Of a stretch of 46,470 nucleotides of DNA, positions 17,236 through 26,075 are shown piece after piece. How positions within the stretch are numbered: the stretch's first letter is position 1; every line of letters starts with the position of its first letter. Source of the stretch: an uncultured Alphaproteobacteria bacterium (GTDB lineage: Bacteria > Pseudomonadota > Alphaproteobacteria > Methylaequorales > Methylaequoraceae); NCBI GenBank assembly GCA_902524895.1, contig CABZFH010000001.1:318172-364641 (forward strand), written 5' to 3'. The translations under genes were made by a program, and so were the position numbers. The notes under the pieces were generated by a model that searched no databases, was not told the origin of the DNA, and saw nothing but the letters and a program-made list of their open reading frames with translations.

Positions 17236-17897
17236 AAATGATTCCAGGTCTTAAAATTTAATTGAGACTTAATTTTAACTTTTTGCTTATTTAAATCTAT
17301 CGTATGTGTTGGTTTAATATTGAGATCGATATGCGATGTAATAATCACACTTCCTTCTTTTTTGACGTGACTTTTTAAAAGCTTTAAAAAGTTTTGCGTT
17401 GAAGAAAAATCTAAACCAGAGGTTGGTTCATCTAAAATCCAAATTTTTCTTGAGTCAAATAGTAACTTACAAAGCGAAACTTTTCTTTTTTGTCCCTGAG
17501 ATAATTTGTAAATTGGAATATTAATTAGATTATTAATTTTAAAGTATTTTAACTTTTGAATAATATTTCTTTTTGTCGCAGATTTTCCGCAAAGTTTTGC
17601 CCATATTATTAGATTTTCAATTACTGTAAGATTGTCTTTAAGACAAAAATCATGGCCCAAATAAAAAAAGCTTCTTTTATCTAACTTTTTTTTATTACGC
17701 GATAAGTAATCAGTAATATATATTTCTCCTTTTTCGGGATTTAAAAGTCCCGAAATTGCTTCTAGTAAACTTGTCTTGCCAATTCCATTTGAGCCTTTTA
17801 AAAACAAAATTTGAGATTTTTTCAAATTTAAACTAAGATTATCAAATAAGATTTTCTTGTTTCGTCTGATACATATTGAGTCAATTTTTAAAATCAT
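17232..17897 (-). CDS. ccmA: Heme exporter ATP-binding protein CcmA
   Basis: A 221-residue ABC ATPase, first gene of ccmABCDEFGHI. Walker A is GSNGIGKT (35-42), the signature is LSQGQ (133-137) with RKVSL after it, and Walker B plus D-loop is WILDEPTSGLD (154-164). The H-loop His is in VIITSHID. It works with CcmB in System I cytochrome c maturation. It is divergent from acnA across 50 bp, which must contain both promoters; no clear -35/-10 pair stands out in this AT-rich stretch. Confidence 0.94.
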   Translation of the reverse strand: MILKIDSICIRRNKKILFDNLSLNLKKSQILFLKGSNGIGKTSLLEAISGLLNPEKGEIYITDYLSRNKKKLDKRSFFYLGHDFCLKDNLTVIENLIIWAKLCGKSATKRNIIQKLKYFKINNLINIPIYKLSQGQKRKVSLCKLLFDSRKIWILDEPTSGLDFSSTQNFLKLLKSHVKKEGSVIITSHIDLNIKPTHTIDLNKQKVKIKSQLNFKTWNHL

Positions 17898-17947
17898 AAT
17901 TCTTCTTACTATAGAATATTTTTAAATAGTAATTAAATTTTATAAAA

Positions 17948-20578
17948 ATGGGAAAAGAAATGAAAAATAACCTTAAACTAAAAAATTTTAGAGATCGAAT
18001 AAAAATCGATAATTCCTATTATGATTTTTTCAATATCAATAATATTGAGAGAATTTTTAATTGTAAAGTTTCGCATTTACCAATTTGTTATAAAATTTTA
18101 TTGGAAAATTTAATTAGAAATTTTGATCAAAAAATAGTTAAAGAAAGTGACATTAAAAATTTAATAAATAAAAGAATTGGCTCAGAAATACAATTTAAAC
18201 CGTCAAGAGTTCTTATGCAGGACTACACTGGGGTACCTGCAGTTTCTGATTTAGCCGCAATGAGAGATTCATTAAAAAAAAATAAACTTGATCCCAATAT
18301 CATTAATCCGCTTGTTCCAGTTAGTTTAGTTGTTGATCACTCTATTACAGTAGATGATTTTGGAAGCTCTAACTCTATTAGAAAAAATATTTCTGAAGAA
18401 TTTAAAAGAAACATGGAACGTTATCAGTTGTTAAAGTGGGCCCAGTCCTCTTTTAAAAATTTTGAGGTTTTCCCCCCTGGAGCAGGTATTTGTCATCAAA
18501 TCAATCTTGAATATTTAGCAGAAATTGTATCACAAAAAGAAAAAACCTTATATTTTGATTCTGTTGTGGGCACCGACAGTCACACTACAATGGTTAATGC
18601 TCTCTCTGTTATTGGCTGGGGAGTGGGAGGAATAGAAGCAGAATCTGTTATGTTAGGAGAATCTATTTCAATGCTTATTCCAGACGTTTTAGGTGTAAGA
18701 CTTAAAGGAAAATTAAATGAGGGAATTACAGCGACAGATTTAGTATTACTCATTACAGAGAAGCTCAGAAAATTCGGGGTAGTAGGAAAGTTTGTTGAAT
18801 TTTTTGGATCAGGTTTGAAATATCTCTCACTATCTGAGCGTTCAACTATTTCTAATATGGCTCCTGAGTATGGCGCTACTTGTGGTATTTTCCCAACTGA
18901 TGAAGAAACTTTAAGGTATCTTAATATAACAGGTAGAACAAAAGCTCTTACAAATATTGTAAAAAAATACACTCAAATTCAAGGAACATGGGTTGAAGAG
19001 GATTCTGAGAAGATTGAGTATAATAATATTTTAGAAATTAATTTAAACGAAATAGAGCCCTGCGTTTCAGGACCTAAAAGACCTCAAGATAGAGTGAAAT
19101 TAAGAGATGTGAAAAAAATCTTTTTGAAGCAGCTTTCAGAAAGAGAAGAGAAAGGACTAAGTGACCAAGAAAAAAATAAACTTGATCATGGTTCAGTGTG
19201 CGTGGCTGCAATAACTAGTTGTACGAATACTTCAAACCCGGAGGTGATGCTCATGGCCGGTTTAATTGCACAAAAAGCAGTACAATTTAAAATAAATGTA
19301 CCAAACTGGGTCAAAACATCTTTGGCTCCAGGAAGCCAGGTTGTTGAAGAATATTTAGAAAAGTCAAATTTATTGGAACCATTAAATAAATTAGGCTTTA
19401 ATATTGTAGGTTATGGTTGCACAACCTGTATAGGAAATTCTGGCCCTTTAAGTAAAAAAGTTGAAAAAGAAATTAATGAGAGAAATTTAAATGTGTGTAG
19501 CGTTATTTCTGGAAACAGAAATTTTGAGGGTAGAATACATCCACTTGTAAAATCAAATTTTTTAGCCTCTCCTCCTCTTGTAGTAATGTATGCATTGGCT
19601 GGAAAAGTAAATTTACAGTTTGAAACAGACCCAATATCTGAAAAAGAGCATATTTTTTTTAAGGACCTTTGGCCTGATGATTTTCAAGTAAAAAAAATTA
19701 TGAAATCGGTTCTTGATAAAAAAATTTTCACTTCAAAATATTCTAAAATTTCGGAAGGTGACGAAAACTGGAAAAAGATTAAAACAACAAAATCAGAGAC
19801 ATTTAATTGGTCGATTTCTTCAACTTATATTAAAAAACCGCCTTTTTTGGATCTTAAAAAACAAAGCTGTATGTTAGATAATGCAAGACCATTATTGATC
19901 TTAGGTGATTCAGTTACTACCGATCATATTTCACCAGCTGGCGTAATCAAAGAAAATAGTTCTGCTGGAGGGTTTTTGTTAAACAGACAAGTTTCTAAAG
20001 CAAATTTTAATTCTTTTGGGTCTAGAAGGGGTAATCATGAAGTAATGGTAAGGGGAACTTTTGCCAACATTAGAATAAAAAACAAAATGGTAAAAGAAGA
20101 AGGTGGGTTTACTCTTCATCATCCAAGTCAAAAAAAAGGAGAAATTTATGATATTTCTAAAATTTATGAAAGTGAAAACGTACCACTAGTGGTTATTGCT
20201 GGTAAAGAATATGGAACTGGTTCTTCTCGAGATTGGGCAGCCAAAGGAACAAAATTGTTAGGCATTAGAGCAGTTATAGCTGAAAGTTTTGAAAGAATAC
20301 ATAGATCTAATTTGGTCGGAATGGGAGTGCTTCCTCTGGAATTTTCAGATGTTTACCTTGATGATTTAAAGTTAGATGGGTCGGAGATTCTCGATTTAGG
20401 TTCAATTGAAACGTATATCAAAAAACCAAATTTAAAAAAACAGATTTCGATAAAATATAAAAATGGCCGAGAGATTAATGTAGACGTCAATTCTAGAATT
20501 GATACTTGGAATGAGATAAATTTTTTTAAAAAAGATGGAATATTACCCTACGTTTTAGATAAAGTCAGCAAACAATAA
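17948..20578 (+). CDS. acnA: Aconitate hydratase A
   Basis: An 876-residue monomeric [4Fe-4S] aconitase of the AcnA/IRP1 type that interconverts citrate and isocitrate in the TCA cycle. The cluster ligands are Cys425 (CTNTSNP), Cys491 and Cys494 (YGCTTCIGNSG). VVGTDSHTTMVNAL, the swivel-domain entry ILGDSVTTDHISPAG, and GTGSSRDWAAKGT are intact. The start is open to choice: the ATG at 17948 gives MGKEMKNN, while the second ATG at 17960 is preceded by GGGAAAAGAA, which could serve as its ribosome-binding site. The protein is slightly shorter than the ~890 of E. coli AcnA. The helicase gene follows 4 bp later. Confidence 0.96.
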   Translation: MGKEMKNNLKLKNFRDRIKIDNSYYDFFNINNIERIFNCKVSHLPICYKILLENLIRNFDQKIVKESDIKNLINKRIGSEIQFKPSRVLMQDYTGVPAVSDLAAMRDSLKKNKLDPNIINPLVPVSLVVDHSITVDDFGSSNSIRKNISEEFKRNMERYQLLKWAQSSFKNFEVFPPGAGICHQINLEYLAEIVSQKEKTLYFDSVVGTDSHTTMVNALSVIGWGVGGIEAESVMLGESISMLIPDVLGVRLKGKLNEGITATDLVLLITEKLRKFGVVGKFVEFFGSGLKYLSLSERSTISNMAPEYGATCGIFPTDEETLRYLNITGRTKALTNIVKKYTQIQGTWVEEDSEKIEYNNILEINLNEIEPCVSGPKRPQDRVKLRDVKKIFLKQLSEREEKGLSDQEKNKLDHGSVCVAAITSCTNTSNPEVMLMAGLIAQKAVQFKINVPNWVKTSLAPGSQVVEEYLEKSNLLEPLNKLGFNIVGYGCTTCIGNSGPLSKKVEKEINERNLNVCSVISGNRNFEGRIHPLVKSNFLASPPLVVMYALAGKVNLQFETDPISEKEHIFFKDLWPDDFQVKKIMKSVLDKKIFTSKYSKISEGDENWKKIKTTKSETFNWSISSTYIKKPPFLDLKKQSCMLDNARPLLILGDSVTTDHISPAGVIKENSSAGGFLLNRQVSKANFNSFGSRRGNHEVMVRGTFANIRIKNKMVKEEGGFTLHHPSQKKGEIYDISKIYESENVPLVVIAGKEYGTGSSRDWAAKGTKLLGIRAVIAESFERIHRSNLVGMGVLPLEFSDVYLDDLKLDGSEILDLGSIETYIKKPNLKKQISIKYKNGREINVDVNSRIDTWNEINFFKKDGILPYVLDKVSKQ

Positions 20579-20582
20579 AAAA

Positions 20583-22955
20583 ATGAATTTTTCAGCTATA
20601 CTTGGACCAACTAACACTGGAAAAACATATTTTGCTGTAGAAAGGATGTTAAATTTTAAAAGCGGTATAATAGGCTTTCCTTTGAGATTATTAGCAAGAG
20701 AAAACTATGAACTGGCAGCAAAAAAAGTTGGAATTACAAGAGTTGGATTAATAACTGGAGAAGAAAAAATAATTCCAGAAACAGCGCAATTTTTTTTTTG
20801 CACAGTTGAAGCTATGCCGACTGAAAAAAATTTTGACTTTGTAGCAATTGATGAGATTCAATTGTCTGCTAACTTCGAAAGAGGCCATCTATTTACTGAA
20901 AAAATATTAAATGTCAGAGGCAATAATGAAACTTTATTTTTAGGATCAAGCTCCATTAAAAATTTACTGCTTAGGATATTTCCAAATATAAAGATTAATA
21001 GAAGACCAAGATTTTCAGAATTAAAATATTGTGGATATAAAAATCTTTCAAGAATACCTCCAAGATCAGCTATCATTGCATTTTCTCAGATAGATGTATA
21101 TTCAATAGCTGAAAAAATAAAAAAGTTTAGAGGTGGTGTTTCGGTAGTTACAGGCGCCTTGTCTCCTGAAGCAAGAAATGCACAAGTAAGAATGTTTCAA
21201 AATGGAGAAGTAGACTACATTATCGCCACTGATGCAATTGGCTATGGTTTAAATTTGGCAATAAAATATATTTTTTTTACTAGTATAGTTAAATTTGATG
21301 GTACTAAAAAAAGATATTTAACAAATGACGAAATTTCTCAAATCGCTGGAAGAGCTGGAAGATATAAAAATTCTGGTTATTTCGGCATTACTCAAAATTT
21401 GAAATCCTTGAGTAATGAAATTATTGAATTTGTTGAGGATTATAAAAATACAGAAATTGAAAAGATCTATTGGAGAAACTCTAAACTTTGTTTTAATTCT
21501 CCTAAGGAACTTTTAAATAGCCTTAGTGTTAGACCGAAATCAAAAAATTTTATTTTAAAAAGAGATTCAGCAGACCAAAGACATTTAAAAATGCTGACAC
21601 AAAATAATAGGGTAATAGAAATACTAAAATCAAAGAAAAATAATTTAGAGTTACTGTGGGAAATATGCGGCATTCCAGATTATACAAAAACATTAGACGA
21701 ATTTCATTCAAGATTACTAATAAAATTGTTCGTTTTTTTAACCGAAAAGAAAAAAACCATTCCTGGAAGCTGGATAGAATTTCAAGTTGAACAGATAAAA
21801 AAAGTTACAGATAAAATTTCCTTAATAAATGCAAAAATTGCCCAAATAAGGATTTGGTCTTACATAGCATTTAAAAAAAATTGGATAGAAAAATCAAAAG
21901 CAATCCAAAAAAAAATAAAAAATGTAGAAATTTTTTTGTCTAATAAATTACATAAAAATCTAATTAATAAATTTGTAGATTCATCCTTGAGTATTAGAGA
22001 AAGTAGAAATGAAAAATATGATTTTTTGCTCTTAGGCAAACAAAAGGATTTAAGTTTAAATAAAAATAAAGTAGGAAAACTTGATGGTTTTAGATTTAAA
22101 TTTTACGACAATACGTTGCTGTTGGATAATAAATCTCACAGCTACAAGTTAATAAAACAATCTTTGTTTCTAATTTCAAAAAAAGTGGTTAAAGACTTTA
22201 GCGAATCTAGTTTTAAATTCTTTCATTTTGATATCTCTGGAAATATTTATTGGGAAAAAAATATCATAGCAAAGTTCACTAAATCAGAAAAAATTCTTTT
22301 TCCAAATATAAAAATAATAAGTGATGACTTTTTTTACAGTGAAAAGACAAAATTGGAGTTAAAGTTCCAACAATTTTTAAAATTTCTTCTGAACCAAAAT
22401 TGTTCTAAGCTTTTATCTTCTTTAGAAGGTTCTAAGTGTAATGAAAGATCAAGTTCCTTTAGAGCACTATGCTTCAATTTATATGAAAATTTTGGATATT
22501 GCTCAAAAAAGAAAATGAATCAACACTATAAAAAACTCAATTTTGAAGAATTTTCTTTTTTTAAAAATCTTGGGCTACGCAATGGAAATAAATTTTTTTA
22601 TTTTAAGGAAGAAAAAAATAACACATTCTCGTTCAGACACATGTTGATAAATATTTTTTTTAATCTCAGATGTGAAAAATCAGTAAATAAAAAATTGATA
22701 ATGATAAATGAAAAAGATCAAGTGTTAGGAAAAAATTATTTACCAATGTTTGGTTATTGGAAAATTTTTCTATCAGATAAAGCTTACTGGATTCATTATA
22801 TGCTTTACGAAAAATTAATTGACTTTATTTATTTAAATAAAAAGAGAAAAGTACCTTTAAGCAAAAGACTTTTAGACGATTGTAATAATGAAAGATCATT
22901 TGTTAAAAATTGTATAATTAGTGCAGACAAATTCTTAGCAAAGGTAAACGTATAA
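20583..22955 (+). CDS. SUV3/MgpS-type superfamily 2 helicase
   Basis: A 790-residue ATP-dependent RNA/DNA helicase-like protein. Walker A is GPTNTGKT at residues 8-15, essentially at the N-terminus as in mitochondrial SUV3. Motif II is AIDEIQL (DEIQ 90-93), motif V region is ATDAIGYGLNL, and motif VI is QIAGRAGRYKNSGYFG. After about residue 330 the protein becomes Lys-, Asn- and Phe-rich with no recognisable domain. Alphaproteobacterial homologs are often next to fdxA and carD, as here. SUV3 acts in mitochondrial RNA decay; a role in RNA turnover is therefore inferred, not shown. It lies 4 bp after acnA and may be co-transcribed. Confidence 0.85.
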   Translation: MNFSAILGPTNTGKTYFAVERMLNFKSGIIGFPLRLLARENYELAAKKVGITRVGLITGEEKIIPETAQFFFCTVEAMPTEKNFDFVAIDEIQLSANFERGHLFTEKILNVRGNNETLFLGSSSIKNLLLRIFPNIKINRRPRFSELKYCGYKNLSRIPPRSAIIAFSQIDVYSIAEKIKKFRGGVSVVTGALSPEARNAQVRMFQNGEVDYIIATDAIGYGLNLAIKYIFFTSIVKFDGTKKRYLTNDEISQIAGRAGRYKNSGYFGITQNLKSLSNEIIEFVEDYKNTEIEKIYWRNSKLCFNSPKELLNSLSVRPKSKNFILKRDSADQRHLKMLTQNNRVIEILKSKKNNLELLWEICGIPDYTKTLDEFHSRLLIKLFVFLTEKKKTIPGSWIEFQVEQIKKVTDKISLINAKIAQIRIWSYIAFKKNWIEKSKAIQKKIKNVEIFLSNKLHKNLINKFVDSSLSIRESRNEKYDFLLLGKQKDLSLNKNKVGKLDGFRFKFYDNTLLLDNKSHSYKLIKQSLFLISKKVVKDFSESSFKFFHFDISGNIYWEKNIIAKFTKSEKILFPNIKIISDDFFYSEKTKLELKFQQFLKFLLNQNCSKLLSSLEGSKCNERSSSFRALCFNLYENFGYCSKKKMNQHYKKLNFEEFSFFKNLGLRNGNKFFYFKEEKNNTFSFRHMLINIFFNLRCEKSVNKKLIMINEKDQVLGKNYLPMFGYWKIFLSDKAYWIHYMLYEKLIDFIYLNKKRKVPLSKRLLDDCNNERSFVKNCIISADKFLAKVNV

Positions 22956-23037
22956 ATATATTTATATTGAACATCTTGAAGAGTGATGAAAAAGTTGTTA
23001 TATAACATCATCAACTAAGATTGGTACTAAATTAGTT

Positions 23038-23376
23038 ATGCCCTATGTAGTTAAAGATAATTGTATTAAATGTAAATATATGGACTGCGTGGAAGTTTGT
23101 CCTGTTGATTGTTTTTACGAAGGAGAAAATTTTTTAGTAATACATCCAGACGAATGCATAGATTGTGGTGTTTGTGAACCTGAGTGCCCAGCAGAAGCTA
23201 TAAGTGATGATACCTGTGATGATGCAGATCAGTGGTTAGAAATTAATAAAGAATATGCTGAAAAATGGCCTAATATTTCTAAAATGGGTACCCCTCCGTC
23301 TGATAGTGATAAATGGAATGGAGTGAAGAATAAATTTAAAGAACATTTCAGTCCAAATCCTGGGAAAGGTTCATAA
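23038..23376 (+). CDS. fdxA: 7Fe ferredoxin FdxA
   Basis: A 112-residue ferredoxin of the [3Fe-4S][4Fe-4S] Azotobacter FdI type. The Cys positions (9, 12, 17, 21, 25, 40, 43, 46, 50) match the A. vinelandii pattern with a shift of one. The expected ligands are Cys9, Cys17 and Cys50 for the 3Fe cluster and Cys21, Cys40, Cys43 and Cys46 for the 4Fe cluster. The acidic tail region ([26 protein letters not shown]) is typical. It carries electrons in the cytosol; the partner is unknown. It sits between the SUV3-like helicase and carD, a conserved alphaproteobacterial neighbourhood. Confidence 0.95.
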   Translation: MPYVVKDNCIKCKYMDCVEVCPVDCFYEGENFLVIHPDECIDCGVCEPECPAEAISDDTCDDADQWLEINKEYAEKWPNISKMGTPPSDSDKWNGVKNKFKEHFSPNPGKGS

Positions 23377-23398
23377 GCTAGCTATAAATTTAAAATAC

Positions 23399-23403
23399 GG
23401 AGG
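23399..23403 (+). promoter_or_regulatory. Ribosome-binding site that fixes the TTG start of carD
   Basis: A strong GGAGG lies 5 bp before the TTG at 23409. Few genes in this window have a clear Shine-Dalgarno site, so its spacing supports TTG as the real carD start. The next in-frame ATG is far inside the conserved domain. Confidence 0.7.
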
Positions 23404-23408
23404 TTGAT

Positions 23409-23915
23409 TTGAATAAAGATAACGATAGTTTAAATTTAGAAGTCGGAGATTTGGTTGTTTATCCAACTTATGGTGTTGGTCAAATTGAAGAATTTGATAC
23501 ACACACAATCGACGGAAACGATCATGATTTTGTTTTAATAAACTTTAAACAAGACAAAATGAAATTGAGAATTCCGATGGAAAAGACTGCTAATTCTGGT
23601 TTAAGAAAACTTAGCAATAAAAACAGAATTTCAAAGGCATTAGAAATATTAAAAGAACCACCAAATCAAAAAAAAGATATGTGGATAAAAAGAGCAAAGG
23701 AATATGAAAAAAATATTAATAGTGGGGATCCAGTCTTAATAGCAGAAGTTGTAAGAGATCTTCACAAAAATGACGAATCTTTAGAACAACAATCATATTC
23801 AGAAAGACAGATCTATCTTACTGCCCTCAATAGATTAAGTAATGAATATGCAGCAGTTGAAAATATAGATAAAAAAATTTCAAAAAAAAAATTAGAAGAA
23901 ACATTGAACAGTTAA
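23409..23915 (+). CDS. carD: CarD-family transcriptional regulator
   Basis: A 168-residue protein beginning at a TTG codon. The N-terminal RNA-polymerase-interaction domain is clear: LEVGDLVVYPTYGVGQIEEFD, then NFKQDKMKLRIPMEKTANSGLRKLS. The C-terminal helical domain follows (MWIKRAKEYEKNINSGDP, LIAEVVRDLHKND, YSERQIYLTALNRLSNEYAAVE). CarD proteins bind RNA polymerase and the upstream edge of the promoter bubble, stabilising open complexes, often at rRNA promoters. It lies 32 bp downstream of fdxA. Its stop overlaps by 4 bp the stop of the opposing M48-like gene. Confidence 0.93.
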   Translation: MNKDNDSLNLEVGDLVVYPTYGVGQIEEFDTHTIDGNDHDFVLINFKQDKMKLRIPMEKTANSGLRKLSNKNRISKALEILKEPPNQKKDMWIKRAKEYEKNINSGDPVLIAEVVRDLHKNDESLEQQSYSERQIYLTALNRLSNEYAAVENIDKKISKKKLEETLNS

Positions 23916-24874
23916 TTTTTTTCTTCAATTATTTTTAATTTCTTCTTAGAAGTAAATTCCTTTTGTGTCAATCCATTCAAAATCATAAATAATTCTTTTG
24001 ATTTTTTTTTCGTTATGCCATTCCTTAGTGTGAAATCATTAAAGCTCTCATTTTTCTTTGGAGACTTTACTACTATTTTGTTTTCATTTAAATTCCCAAA
24101 AATAGTACCATCTATCTTTTTCAAAAAATAATATCTACCCTTTATTGGATTTTTTTGCCTTTTTCCTTCAAATTTATTGAAGAGTTTTTTTAAGTCTTTC
24201 ATTGATGAAGGATGAACATTTTCAACGTCGTATTTCATATTTTTCCAAGAATATAGACTGCTCTTATATTTTAAAAGCTTTTTAACTGATTTATTAATTT
24301 CCATATAATCATTAAAGCTAAAACTTATTTTATTAAGAGCATCAATACTAATTTTGTTTGCCTCGTTTTCCTGAAAATGATTATAGTATGGAAGTCTAAT
24401 TTTTAACGGTGCGTTGATTGAATCTTCTTTATTTTTGGTTTCAGTATATTTTGATATACCTTTATTCCATGAAATATAACTTTTTTTATGTGTTGGATCA
24501 TGATTTGCTTTAACATGGCCTAATTGGTGAGCTAGCAGACCAGCTAACTCTGATTCATTATTACACAAAATAATTATTCCTCTAGTAATATAAATATTTT
24601 TTTTATTTGCTGAAAAAATATTTAAACTAGGGGAATTTAAAACATAAAAATTTAAATCATGTTCGTTTAATTGCATTGAATTTGAAATAAGTTTGCCAAT
24701 AGATGTAATATAATTTTGTAATATTGAATTTTCATAAATTCCACCAAACTCATTTAGAAAATACTCATGACTACCAAATTCGATTTGTTCAAGTTTACTA
24801 TTATTTTGACAACTCAAAAGAAATGATGAAAGAAAAAAAATAAAAATTAGTTTTAATTTTTTTGTTACTAGCAT
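23912..24874 (-). CDS. M48-like lipoprotein with altered metalloprotease motifs
   Basis: A 320-residue predicted lipoprotein. It has a signal peptide with lipobox LLSC (Cys22) and then an M48-type domain: LNFYVLNSPSLNIFSANKKN (74-93), ELAGLLAHQLGHVKANHD (109-126) and FQENEANKISIDAL (167-180). In active M48 peptidases these would read HExxH and ExxxD. Here the catalytic Glu is Gln117 and the Asp is Asn173, while His116, His120 and Glu169 (the zinc ligands) remain. It probably binds zinc but may not cleave peptides, like a chaperone or pseudoprotease; this is inference. The remaining 150 residues are basic and unrecognised. It is divergent from the PagL-like pair across 55 bp. Confidence 0.75.
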   Translation of the reverse strand: MLVTKKLKLIFIFFLSSFLLSCQNNSKLEQIEFGSHEYFLNEFGGIYENSILQNYITSIGKLISNSMQLNEHDLNFYVLNSPSLNIFSANKKNIYITRGIIILCNNESELAGLLAHQLGHVKANHDPTHKKSYISWNKGISKYTETKNKEDSINAPLKIRLPYYNHFQENEANKISIDALNKISFSFNDYMEINKSVKKLLKYKSSLYSWKNMKYDVENVHPSSMKDLKKLFNKFEGKRQKNPIKGRYYFLKKIDGTIFGNLNENKIVVKSPKKNESFNDFTLRNGITKKKSKELFMILNGLTQKEFTSKKKLKIIEEKN

Positions 24875-24929
24875 TAAATTATGTGATACTTTAATTGACT
24901 AGATTTTAATGCATAATTAACATTTATAT

Positions 24930-25439
24930 ATGAATTTTTTTTTTTTAATAATATTATTATTAACCCCTGCAGATAGACTAGCTTCAAAAGATCAAAATCC
25001 TAAATTGTCTATCGGTTCTGGAATTTACAATTTTTTGGAACATGGAAGCGAGCCATTTAATTCATCTTCTATAGGATACAATGTAGAATTATTTTCTGGA
25101 AGAAAATACTTTAATTTTTTGAAGCCGTTTATAGGTTTCTTAGGAACAACAGAATCAGCATATTATGGATATTTTGGATTAAGCAGTGATTTATACTTTT
25201 CAAAATGTAAGTGTGTTGTATTGACTCCCAGTTTGGCGGTTGGCACATATTCAGATGGAGATGATATTCGACTCGGTCATACAATAGAATTTAGAAGCGG
25301 TGGAGATATTACCTACAGATTTAGAAACAATGTCAGAGTAGGATTAGGAATTTTTCATATTTCTAATGCAGGTTTGGGATACAAGAACCCTGGATCAGAA
25401 CAAATAATATTTAAATACCAAATACCACTTAGAAGATGA
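24930..25439 (+). CDS. PagL-like lipid A 3-O-deacylase (first of tandem pair)
   Basis: A 169-residue outer-membrane beta-barrel candidate. It has an N-terminal signal peptide (FFFLIILLLTPADRLASK) and alternating polar/hydrophobic strands rich in Gly and aromatics. The acyloxyacyl hydrolase (PagL) signature FHISNAGLGYKNPGSEQ is at 142-158. His143, Ser145 and Glu157 have the same spacing as the triad His126/Ser128/Glu140 of Pseudomonas PagL. The family removes the 3-O-linked acyl chain from lipid A in the outer membrane. The next gene is a paralog and overlaps by 4 bp (ATGA). The substrate is inferred from the family. Confidence 0.8.
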   Translation: MNFFFLIILLLTPADRLASKDQNPKLSIGSGIYNFLEHGSEPFNSSSIGYNVELFSGRKYFNFLKPFIGFLGTTESAYYGYFGLSSDLYFSKCKCVVLTPSLAVGTYSDGDDIRLGHTIEFRSGGDITYRFRNNVRVGLGIFHISNAGLGYKNPGSEQIIFKYQIPLRR

Positions 25440-25951
25440 TAAATAGTTTTATGAAAAATTTGCTTTTTTTATTTGTTTTTCTTTTTTCTTTTCCTTTAAA
25501 ATCAAAAGACAATGATCATAGAATTTCAGTTGGAGTCGGACAATTTAATTTTATGGAGGATGGAACTAGCCCTTATAACAAAACTTCAGAGATGTTAAAT
25601 TTAGAAGTACATAGTGGAAAAAAAATATTCAACTTAATTAAACCCTTTTTGGGATTTTTGGGAACCTCTGCTGGAACTTATTACGCTTATGGAGGTTTTG
25701 GAATTGATGGTTACTACACAAAGAAAAAAAATATCATCCTAACGCCCAGTGTTGCATGTGGATATTATAAAGATGGAAGTGAAATAAAAGCTGGAAATCA
25801 TATGGAATTTTATATTGGCATTGATTTATTTTATAGATTTAAAAATAATGTTCGTCTAGGAGCAGGAATATTTCATATATCCAATGCTGACAGTGGGTAT
25901 AGAAACCCAGGTTCAGAAACACTGGTGATTAAATATCAAATTCCGTTTTGA
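25436..25951 (+). CDS. PagL-like lipid A 3-O-deacylase (second of tandem pair)
   Basis: A 171-residue paralog of the preceding gene with the same layout: signal peptide (MKNLLFLFVFLFSFPLKSK from residue 6), LxPSxAxGxY strand, and terminal motif FHISNADSGYRNPGSET. The triad is His147, Ser149 and Glu161, again with PagL spacing. The ATG at 25436 overlaps the previous stop (ATGA), suggesting translational coupling; an in-frame ATG at 25451 gives a more usual signal-peptide start. By eye roughly half the residues match its partner, so the duplication is old and both copies look maintained. tRNA-Arg follows after 32 bp. Confidence 0.8.
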   Translation: MINSFMKNLLFLFVFLFSFPLKSKDNDHRISVGVGQFNFMEDGTSPYNKTSEMLNLEVHSGKKIFNLIKPFLGFLGTSAGTYYAYGGFGIDGYYTKKKNIILTPSVACGYYKDGSEIKAGNHMEFYIGIDLFYRFKNNVRLGAGIFHISNADSGYRNPGSETLVIKYQIPF

Positions 25952-25983
25952 CTTTAATTTTTTTTCTGTTTTATATAAACTAT

Positions 25984-26059
25984 GGTCTTATAGTTAAATT
26001 GGATATAACAAGTCCCTCCTAAGGATTAGTTTCTGGTTCAAGTCCAGATAAGATCGCCA
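25984..26059 (+). tRNA. tRNA-Arg (anticodon CCU)
   Basis: A 76-nt cloverleaf, with all arms found by hand. The acceptor GGTCTTA pairs with TAAGATC (one G-U). The D stem GTTA/TAAC has a 9-nt loop with GG. The anticodon stem AGTCC/GGATT (one G-U) encloses loop CTCCTAA, anticodon CCT. A four-base variable region is followed by the T stem TCTGG/CCAGA with loop TTCAAGT, discriminator G and an encoded CCA end. It reads AGG codons, which are uncommon here because AGA dominates. It ends 16 bp before gmhA, and the two are probably transcribed together. Confidence 0.95.
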
Positions 26060-26075
26060 AATAAACAGGGTTTGT

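Noticed and set aside
18580-18972. 130-codon open frame antisense to acnA
   Set aside because: AcnA is intact and conserved through this region; the antisense frame has no domain or start signal.
23010-23037. Possible hairpin or palindrome (GTTATATAAC, near 23000) between helicase and fdxA
   Set aside because: A 10-bp AT palindrome is expected by chance at this base composition and no T run or promoter pattern goes with it.
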